Origin: Deltaproteobacteria bacterium
GTDB taxonomy: Bacteria; Desulfobacterota; Dissulfuribacteria; Dissulfuribacterales; S140-46
DNA: 5,290 nucleotides
NCBI GenBank assembly: GCA_015491585.1
Contig: WFVQ01000186.1
Span: 1 to 5,290, forward strand
Direction of reading: 5' to 3'
Shown: in pieces, positions 1 through 5,290 of the stretch
Layout of the letters: each line of letters opens with the position of its first letter
Position numbering within the stretch: the stretch's first letter is position 1
The notes under the pieces: model-generated
The model's database searches: none
The model's input: only the letters and a program-made list of their open reading frames with translations
What the model was told of the DNA's origin: nothing
Translations under genes and position numbers: made by a program

Positions 1-2732
1 CCCCCTATCAGCGCGAAGGGTATGGAGAGCATAACTATGAACGGTGCGGCCACGTTCCTGAAGTTAAAGTAGAGGAGCAGGAATATGATGGCCAGGGTGA
101 ATGGGACCACCAGCTTCAGCCGCTCCTTGGCCCGCTCCATGTATTCGAACTGGCCTGACCAGCTCAAGGTGTAACCTGGGGGCAGGTCGAGCTTCTCGTC
201 CACCAGCCTCTTGGCACGCTGCACGAATCCGCCGATGTCAGAGGTGTTGATGTCCACATATACCCAGGCGTTGGGCCGCGCGTTCTCACTCTTTATGACC
301 GGCGCGCCCCTTGCAAGCCTGATGTCTGCCAGCATGGAGAGGGGAACCTGGGCCCCGGACGGGGTGGGGACGAGCACCCTGCCCAAAGCCTCGGGTGAAT
401 CGCGGAAGTCTCTGGGATACCGGACGTTGACCGGATAGCGCTCCAGCCCCTCGATCGTCTCCGTGACCTTCATACCGCCTATGGCGCTCATTATCACGGC
501 CTCGACATCGCCCACTGTGAGACCGTAGCGGGCGGCCTTGGCCCTGTCCACCGCTATGTCTATGAAATAACCGCCCACCGCACGGTCTCCGTAGGCCGAC
601 ACCGTCTCTGGCAGGGTCTTCATCAGCCCCTCCAGCTCCTTGGCCACCCGCTGGAGCGTATCGAGGTCTGGACCGCTGACCTTGATGCCCACCGGAGTCT
701 TTATTCCAGTGGAGAGCATGTCTATCCTGGTCTTTATCGGCATGGTCCAGGTGTTGGCCAGGCCGGGTATCTGTAGCTCCTTGTCCATCTCCTTCATCAG
801 CTCCTGGGTGGTCTTGGACGGGTCGGGCCACTCCTCCCTGGGCTTGAGCCTGATGGTGGTCTCTATCATGGAGAGCGGCGCGGGATCGGTGGCGGTCTCG
901 GCACGTCCCACCTTGCCGAACACAGACTCCACCTCTGGAAAGGTCTTGATGATCTTGTCGGTCTGCTGGAGCAGCTCCTTGGCCTTGGTGATGGACACCC
1001 CAGGAAAGGTGCTGGGCATGTAGAGGATGTCCCCCTCGTCCAGGGGAGGCATGAACTCGCTCCCCAGACGGGACAAGGGATACCAGGTTGCCGCTACCGC
1101 GGCCAGGGCCAGCAGGACCACCAGCCACCTGAACCTGACACAGAGCCGCAGAAGCGGAGAGTGAACGGCGTGAAAGAGCCGGTTGAGTGGGTTCCTGGCC
1201 TCGGGCATGATCCTGCCCCTGATGAAGAACCCCATAAGCACCGGAACCACGGTGACCGACAGGAGGGCGGCCGCCCCCATAGCGTAAGTCTTGGTGAAGG
1301 CCAGGGGAGAGAAGAGGCGTCCCTCTTGGGCCTGGAGGGTGAATATTGGTAGAAATGAGACCGTGATGATGAGCAGAGAGAAGAAGAGGGCCGGCCCTAC
1401 CTCTTTAGCCGCCTCCGCCATCAACACCCACCGCCTGTGCCCGGACGGCTGTTTGCCATCCTTCTCCACCGCCGCCTCCAGATGCTTGTGGGCGTTCTCG
1501 ATCATGACGATGGCGCCGTCCACCATAGCCCCTATGGCTATGGCTATTCCGCCCAGGCTCATGATATTGGCGTTGATCCCTTGCAGGCGCATCACTATGA
1601 AGGCCATCAGGATTCCAAGCGGGAGGGTCGCTATGGCCACCAGGGCGGAACGGAGATGGAAGAGAAAGACCACGCAGACGATGCTTACGACGAGGCACTC
1701 CTCCAGGAGCTTGTCCTTCAAGGTCTCTATGGCCCGCTCTATGAGGGTCCCGCGGTCATAGACCGGAACGATCTCCACCCCCTCTGGCAGCCCCTTGGCC
1801 AGCTCCGAGAGCTTCGCGCGCACCGCCTTTATGGTCTCAAGGGCGTTCTCGCCCCAACGCATGACCACGATCCCGCCTGCCACCTCGCCCTCGCCGTTCA
1901 GCTCGGCCACCCCGCGCCTCAGCTCCGGCCCCAGGTGTACACGGGCGACATCCTTGACCCTTATCGGGGTCCCGCGGCCGTCGGTGCCCACCATCACCTC
2001 CTCCAGGTCGGATATGGACCTGATGTATCCCAGGCCCCTGACCATGTACTCGGTCTCAGACAGCTCCAGGAGCCTTCCGCCCACGTCGCCGTTGGACCTG
2101 GCGATTGCTTGTCTGACCCTGGCGATGGGGATGTGGTAGGAGTTCAGCGCCTCAGGGTCCACCTCAACCTGGTACTGCTTGACGTATCCGCCTATGGAGG
2201 CCACTTCGGCCACCCCGGGAACGGTCTGCAGAGGATAGCGCAGATACCAGTCCTGGATGGAGCGGAGCTCGGCGAGATCGTGCTTTCCGCTCCTGTCCAC
2301 CAGCGCATACTCGAACACCCAGCCCACTCCGGTGGCGTCGGGCCCCAGGGAGGGCGTCACCCCGGCAGGAAGCCTGGACGAGACGTAGTTCAGGGACTCG
2401 AGGACCCTGGACCTCGCCCAGTACAGGTCGGTGCCGTCTTCGAAGATCACATAGACGAAGGAGAGGCCGAAGAAGGAGTAGCCCCTTACGACCTTGGCCT
2501 TGGGGACCGCTAACATGGCAGTGGTGAGTGGATAGGTGACCTGGTCCTCCACCACCTGGGGCGCCTGTCCAGGGTATTCGGTGAACACTATCACCTGCAC
2601 GTCGGACAGATCGGGAATGGCGTCCAGATTGATGGTGCGGACCGCCCACAGACCGGCGCCTGTGAGCATGGCCACTGCGATGAGCACCAGCAGCCTGTCC
2701 CTGATGGAGAAGTCTATGATCGCCGATATCAC
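1..2732 (-). CDS. cusA: CusA-type heavy-metal RND efflux pump, inner membrane (3' end beyond window)
   Basis: Proton-driven inner-membrane pump, best read as a Cu(I)/Ag(I) exporter (HME-RND family). The frame is open from a GTG at 2732-2730 to base 1, giving 910 codons of the usual ~1040. The missing part would hold most of TM9 and TM10-12. Hydrophobic segments: TM1 ~13-31, TM2-6 ~343-505, TM7 ~535-553, then TM8 ~874-890 and the start of TM9. Residues 32-340 and 555-870 are the two periplasmic porter/docking halves. Seen directly: DLSDVQV near 41-47, GPDATGVGW 130-138, and TM4 GAMVDGAIVMIEN 401-413 with proton-relay D405. M572, M622 and M672 align with the E. coli CusA metal ligands M573, M623 and M672. 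Flanking R83, E566, D616, E624, R669 and K678 are also kept. TM methionines M391, M403, M410, M485 and M500 match the E. coli relay, but the M271/M755 positions are L271 and K755. GTG is chosen because it overlaps the cusB stop (GTGA) and has GGAGG 7 bases upstream. A CzcA-type divalent pump is less likely given the methionine set. Confidence 0.96.
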   Translation of the reverse strand, partial: MISAIIDFSIRDRLLVLIAVAMLTGAGLWAVRTINLDAIPDLSDVQVIVFTEYPGQAPQVVEDQVTYPLTTAMLAVPKAKVVRGYSFFGLSFVYVIFEDGTDLYWARSRVLESLNYVSSRLPAGVTPSLGPDATGVGWVFEYALVDRSGKHDLAELRSIQDWYLRYPLQTVPGVAEVASIGGYVKQYQVEVDPEALNSYHIPIARVRQAIARSNGDVGGRLLELSETEYMVRGLGYIRSISDLEEVMVGTDGRGTPIRVKDVARVHLGPELRRGVAELNGEGEVAGGIVVMRWGENALETIKAVRAKLSELAKGLPEGVEIVPVYDRGTLIERAIETLKDKLLEECLVVSIVCVVFLFHLRSALVAIATLPLGILMAFIVMRLQGINANIMSLGGIAIAIGAMVDGAIVMIENAHKHLEAAVEKDGKQPSGHRRWVLMAEAAKEVGPALFFSLLIITVSFLPIFTLQAQEGRLFSPLAFTKTYAMGAAALLSVTVVPVLMGFFIRGRIMPEARNPLNRLFHAVHSPLLRLCVRFRWLVVLLALAAVAATWYPLSRLGSEFMPPLDEGDILYMPSTFPGVSITKAKELLQQTDKIIKTFPEVESVFGKVGRAETATDPAPLSMIETTIRLKPREEWPDPSKTTQELMKEMDKELQIPGLANTWTMPIKTRIDMLSTGIKTPVGIKVSGPDLDTLQRVAKELEGLMKTLPETVSAYGDRAVGGYFIDIAVDRAKAARYGLTVGDVEAVIMSAIGGMKVTETIEGLERYPVNVRYPRDFRDSPEALGRVLVPTPSGAQVPLSMLADIRLARGAPVIKSENARPNAWVYVDINTSDIGGFVQRAKRLVDEKLDLPPGYTLSWSGQFEYMERAKERLKLVVPFTLAIIFLLLYFNFRNVAAPFIVMLSIPFALIG

Positions 2733-4039
2733 CTGGCGCCCTCCGCTCCGGAAGCAGGACCTGCGCCACCGCCTGCCAGCCCCTTCCGCATCATCTTGGA
2801 GGCGGCCTCCTTGAGCCTCGACTCGGAATCTATGAGGAACTGGGCCGATACCACCACCTGCTCGCCGTGGCTCAGGCCACGCACGATCTCCACCATGCCC
2901 TCAGCCTCGACGCCGGTGACCACGGCCCTGGGCTCGAAGACCCCTGGGCCGGTCATTACGAAGACCCTTCTCTCCTTGCCCGATCTCACCACGGCCTCTG
3001 ACGGCACCGCCAGCACGCGGCGTCCTGTGCCGGACAGGATCGCGACGTCCACGAACATCCCCGGTCTCAACACACCGCCGCGGTTGTCCATCACCACCCT
3101 GACCGGAACGGTCCTGGTCTTGACATCAACTTCGGGATAGACGAAGTCCACCCTGCCCGTGACCTTGCGTCCTGGCGCGGCTGCGGACTCCACCTCCACC
3201 TGGTCGCCCTCACCTATCCAGGGCAGGTCCTGGTCATACACCTCTGCTATTATCCAGACCCTGGAGAGATCGCAGATACGGTACAGCTCGGTGCGCGGAG
3301 TCACGTAGTCTCCAGGCAACGCACCCACCTTGAGCACCGTGCCCTTGCCAGGAGACTTGAGGGTCACGGCCCTCCTGACCCTTCCCTCCTTCTCCAGGTC
3401 CGCTATGAATGAGGGAGGCACCCCGAAGAGCTCCAGGCGCTCCAGGGCCGCCTGCCTGAGCGCATCGCCGCCTGCAGCGCGGGAGAGGATATATTCCTGC
3501 TGGGTGGCCACGAGCTCGGGCGAATAGATCGACAGAAGCGCCTCTCCCCCTTTTACCTGGTCCCCTGCCTTGGCAACGAACACCTCTTCGACCCAGCCCT
3601 TGAACTTCGGATGGACCGACCACAGCCGCTCCTGGTCGTACTCCACCCTGCCCGGCGCCATCACCATCTTCTTCAGGACCACGCAGCCGGCAGGGGCCAC
3701 CCTCACACCCATCTTCTGGACCATTACGGGATCTATCCTTACCGTGCCGGCGGGCTTGGAGGCGTCGATCTCGTCGGCATAAACAGGGATGTAGTCCATG
3801 CCCATCTCGTCTTTTGCTGGAACGGGAGAGGTTATGGAGGGATTCATGGGATTGCGGTAGTAGAGGATCTTCCTCCCCTCTTTCCGGGATGCCTGGCCGC
3901 TTGGCTCCTCATCTGCCCCGGCCGCACCATGCCCCCCACCTCCTGCCATCCTGCCGCCTGCATAGTAACCCGCTGCCGCGGCCAGGACCGCTGCCAGCAC
4001 CACTGCCAAAGCCCATGAAAACCTGCTCTTATCACTCAA
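2729..4039 (-). CDS. cusB: CusB-type periplasmic adaptor (membrane fusion protein) of the metal efflux complex
   Basis: Adaptor of 436 residues joining the RND pump to the outer-membrane channel and probably delivering Cu(I)/Ag(I) to the pump. Layout: short charged N-terminus and one hydrophobic anchor or uncleaved signal (~8-27); Gly/His/Ala linker 29-50; heavy-metal-binding segment ~57-88 (NPMNP, then EMGMDYIPVY) with M65, M79 and M81, equivalent to E. coli CusB M49, M64 and M66; membrane-proximal strand region ~97-130; lipoyl halves ~140-170 and ~225-255 flanking a helical stretch ~173-220; beta-barrel ~258-335 (DLSRVWIIAEVYDQD, RPGMFVDVAI); membrane-proximal domain to ~400; Ala/Gly-rich tail. 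No CusF-like domain is fused at the C-terminus. The start is TTG at 4039. The frame meets a stop seven codons upstream with no other start between, and the next ATG (residue 31) would delete the anchor. GGGGGAG lies 7 bases before TTG. The gene overlaps the channel gene by 8 bases and cusA by 4. C119 and C256 are unusual for a periplasmic adaptor. Family is certain; the exact metal is inferred. Confidence 0.95.
   Translation of the reverse strand: MSDKSRFSWALAVVLAAVLAAAAGYYAGGRMAGGGGHGAAGADEEPSGQASRKEGRKILYYRNPMNPSITSPVPAKDEMGMDYIPVYADEIDASKPAGTVRIDPVMVQKMGVRVAPAGCVVLKKMVMAPGRVEYDQERLWSVHPKFKGWVEEVFVAKAGDQVKGGEALLSIYSPELVATQQEYILSRAAGGDALRQAALERLELFGVPPSFIADLEKEGRVRRAVTLKSPGKGTVLKVGALPGDYVTPRTELYRICDLSRVWIIAEVYDQDLPWIGEGDQVEVESAAAPGRKVTGRVDFVYPEVDVKTRTVPVRVVMDNRGGVLRPGMFVDVAILSGTGRRVLAVPSEAVVRSGKERRVFVMTGPGVFEPRAVVTGVEAEGMVEIVRGLSHGEQVVVSAQFLIDSESRLKEAASKMMRKGLAGGGAGPASGAEGAR
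2740..2744 (-). promoter_or_regulatory. Ribosome binding site of the pump gene
   Basis: GGAGG on the minus strand, followed by 7 bases and then GTG at 2732-2730. It lies inside the last codons of the adaptor gene. It decides the non-ATG start, because the GTG also forms a GTGA overlap with the adaptor stop codon, the usual arrangement for translational coupling. Confidence 0.75.
3776..3871 (-). other. Segment encoding the methionine-based metal-binding motif of the adaptor
   Basis: Residues 57-88 of the adaptor match the heavy-metal-binding segment found near the N-terminus of many CusB proteins. The usual Cys/His ligands of related domains (CPMHP...CPxCGM pattern) are absent here. The conserved sulfur positions are M65 (codon 3845-3847), M79 (3803-3805) and M81 (3797-3799). 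In E. coli CusB the corresponding three methionines bind Cu(I)/Ag(I) and are needed for metal handover to CusA. This is the adaptor's best evidence for a monovalent soft-metal substrate. Confidence 0.8.
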
Positions 4040-5290
4040 TGACCGGCTCCCCCACTTTCACCTTGAGCTCCGCAAGGACCGCCCTGGCGCGGGCGTGAAG
4101 ATTCCACAGCTCCATGCGGTAGTTGAGAAGGGCCAGCTCCGCCCTTATTACATTCAGGAAATCCACCTTGTTCACCCGGTAGGCCGATAGCATGGCCCCG
4201 GCCGTGCGCTCCGCAGAGGGAAGGATCTCACTACGGTAGAGCTCCACCTGGGAACGGAGGCTCTCGTACTGCTCCGCCAGGCCAGCCACCTCACCCTGGA
4301 CGCGGTTCGCCAGGTCCGACAACTCGGCCGAGGCCGTGGCCCGCTCCATCTCCTTCTCACGCACGGCAGGCAGCTGTTTGGAACCTGCCCACAGGGGAAT
4401 GCTCATGGAGAAGGTGAAGGTGGCGAAGTCGGTGCGCTCGTTGCCCATGAGGTCCTCCCCCTGGCGGAAGCCGTAGGCCGCGCCCACGTTGAAGTCGGGC
4501 AGAAGCCCCTTCCTGGCCAGCTTCACCCCCTTCTCCGCGGCACGGACCCGTTTCTCGGCGGCTTTCAACGCGGGATTCGAGGCCAGCGCCAGCTCCACGA
4601 GCTCATGGTCCGGCCTCAGCCCAGGGAGCTCAGGCGGATCGGGAGCTTCCACGTCCACGCACCTGGAGCCTGGCACCCCCATCAATGCGGCCAGCCGCGT
4701 CCTGAGAAGGGATATGCGCCCCTCCAGCGCGGTGCTGCGGTCCCGGATGCGGTCCAGTTCCAACCTGGCCATGAGCACGTCCTGCTGTAGCCCTTTCCCC
4801 ACCCTGTACTTGACCAGGGCCACGTCCAGGGCCTGTCCTATGAGCCGCTCGCCCTCCTTCAAGATCCCCTGTACCGCCTTTGCGGCAGCCAGCCGCCACC
4901 AGGCATCCCTAACCCTGGACTCCAACCTGAGGCGCTGCTCCTCCACGCCCAACAAGGCGGCCTCGGCCCTAAGCCTGGCGATCTTTCCCTTGAGCGAGAG
5001 CTTGCCTGGAAAGGGAATTGCCTGGGACACCTTGACCTGTAACTGGGTCATGGGCTCTTGGTCCAGATCGAACGTATCCGTGGGCAGGTTGAGGAAGTTG
5101 AAACCGAGCCGTGGGTCAGGTAAAGCTGAGGCCTGCGGCACCGCCTGCTCTGCAGCCCTGTAGCGGGCCTCCACCGCCCTTAACCCGGGGTTCCCCTCCA
5201 GGGCCTTGGCAACGGCCTGCTCCTCGCCCACGACCAGGCAGACACCAGCCGGTGAAGGGCTTGGAGACATCATCAGGAATCCCGCAAACA
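4032..5290 (-). CDS. TolC-family outer-membrane efflux channel, CusC-like (5' end at window edge)
   Basis: Outer-membrane channel of the same efflux complex; it would form a trimer with a beta-barrel in the outer membrane and a long alpha-helical periplasmic tunnel. Two outer-membrane efflux repeats are visible, numbered from the ATG at 5273: ~18-200 and ~222-405. Their openings resemble each other (AVAKALEGNPGLRAVEARYRAAE and LVELALASNPALKAAEKRVRAAE share the pattern), as do YRVGKGLQQDVL (156-167) and YRVNKVDFLNVI (365-376). Barrel-strand candidates are LPDPRLGFNFLNLP near 51-64 and the segment near 260-295. The ATG gives 413 residues, but the frame stays open to the window edge and reads FAGFLMM then SPSPSPA, like the hydrophobic core and cleavage region of a signal peptide. 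The true start is therefore probably to the right of base 5290. C12 sits in AGVC, which is not a good lipobox, so a CusC-like lipid anchor is not supported. The gene ends in tandem stops TGA TAA, inside the cusB start region. The CusC role comes from context; sequence alone says TolC family. Confidence 0.93.
   Translation of the reverse strand, partial: FAGFLMMSPSPSPAGVCLVVGEEQAVAKALEGNPGLRAVEARYRAAEQAVPQASALPDPRLGFNFLNLPTDTFDLDQEPMTQLQVKVSQAIPFPGKLSLKGKIARLRAEAALLGVEEQRLRLESRVRDAWWRLAAAKAVQGILKEGERLIGQALDVALVKYRVGKGLQQDVLMARLELDRIRDRSTALEGRISLLRTRLAALMGVPGSRCVDVEAPDPPELPGLRPDHELVELALASNPALKAAEKRVRAAEKGVKLARKGLLPDFNVGAAYGFRQGEDLMGNERTDFATFTFSMSIPLWAGSKQLPAVREKEMERATASAELSDLANRVQGEVAGLAEQYESLRSQVELYRSEILPSAERTAGAMLSAYRVNKVDFLNVIRAELALLNYRMELWNLHARARAVLAELKVKVGEPVIE
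4047..4053 (-). promoter_or_regulatory. Ribosome binding site of the adaptor gene
   Basis: GGGGGAG on the minus strand, 7 bases before TTG at 4039-4037 and within the end of the channel gene. It supports the TTG start: no ATG or GTG in this frame lies between the preceding in-frame stop and this TTG. Confidence 0.7.

Noticed and set aside
286..1128. Minus-strand open frame of 280 codons
   Set aside because: Same strand but a different frame from the pump. The translation is low-complexity Gly/Arg/His/Gln-rich, while the pump frame in this region contains the metal-site motifs.
1525..1548. Short ctatgg-type tandem pattern
   Set aside because: It encodes the conserved Ala/Ile run of TM4 in the pump; protein constraint explains it.
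1437..2513. Plus-strand open frame of 358 codons
   Set aside because: It lies wholly antisense to the pump gene, which has clear family motifs throughout. The translation is His/Pro/Gly-rich with no recognisable domain, as expected of an antisense shadow in GC-rich DNA.
2164..2769. Minus-strand open frame of 201 codons across the adaptor/pump junction
   Set aside because: Out of frame with both real genes and rich in Arg, Gly and His; an overlapping shadow.
4489..5163. Plus-strand open frame of 224 codons
   Set aside because: Antisense to the channel gene; Ser/Arg-rich translation without domains.
5229..5247. Possible lipobox cysteine (C12) near the channel N-terminus, suggesting a CusC-like lipoprotein
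   Set aside because: The residues before the cysteine are A-G-V, with Val at -1 and no Leu/Val/Ile at -3. An SPSPSPA region before it fits an ordinary signal-peptidase cleavage site better.

Overview
The window is fully coding on the minus strand. It carries most of a tripartite heavy-metal efflux operon of the CusCBA type, and no gene on the plus strand is supportable. In transcription order (right to left) it holds: a TolC-family outer-membrane channel (about 4032 to the right edge, signal peptide cut by the edge), a CusB-type periplasmic adaptor (2729-4039, complete), and a CusA-type RND pump (2732 down to base 1, about 910 residues, C-terminus beyond the left edge). The three genes overlap by 8 and 4 bases, so they are very probably one transcript with coupled translation.

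The proteins should form one envelope-spanning complex. The inner-membrane pump uses the proton gradient, the adaptor hands over metal and bridges the periplasm, and the channel opens to the outside. Cu(I)/Ag(I) is the best-supported substrate. The pump has the CusA-type TM4 motif GAMVDGAIVMIEN, and its three periplasmic methionines match the E. coli CusA metal site (M573/M623/M672). The adaptor has an N-terminal metal-binding segment whose sulfur ligands are all methionine, as in E. coli CusB.

The organism must be a diderm (Gram-negative) bacterium, since the system needs an outer membrane. DNA is GC-rich (around 60% by eye), yet AGG is the most used arginine codon in the pump gene (about 29 of 59 by hand count) and ATA isoleucine is frequent. 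That is unlike enterics or pseudomonads and is compatible with deltaproteobacterial, Nitrospirota or Synergistota-like lineages, but the sequence does not settle it.

I see no promoter, terminator, RNA gene, mobile element, CRISPR array or DNA repeat. This is a known type of system, well preserved. The points worth a second look are its start codons and overlaps, loss of one methionine pair in the pump's predicted metal relay, and cysteines in the adaptor.
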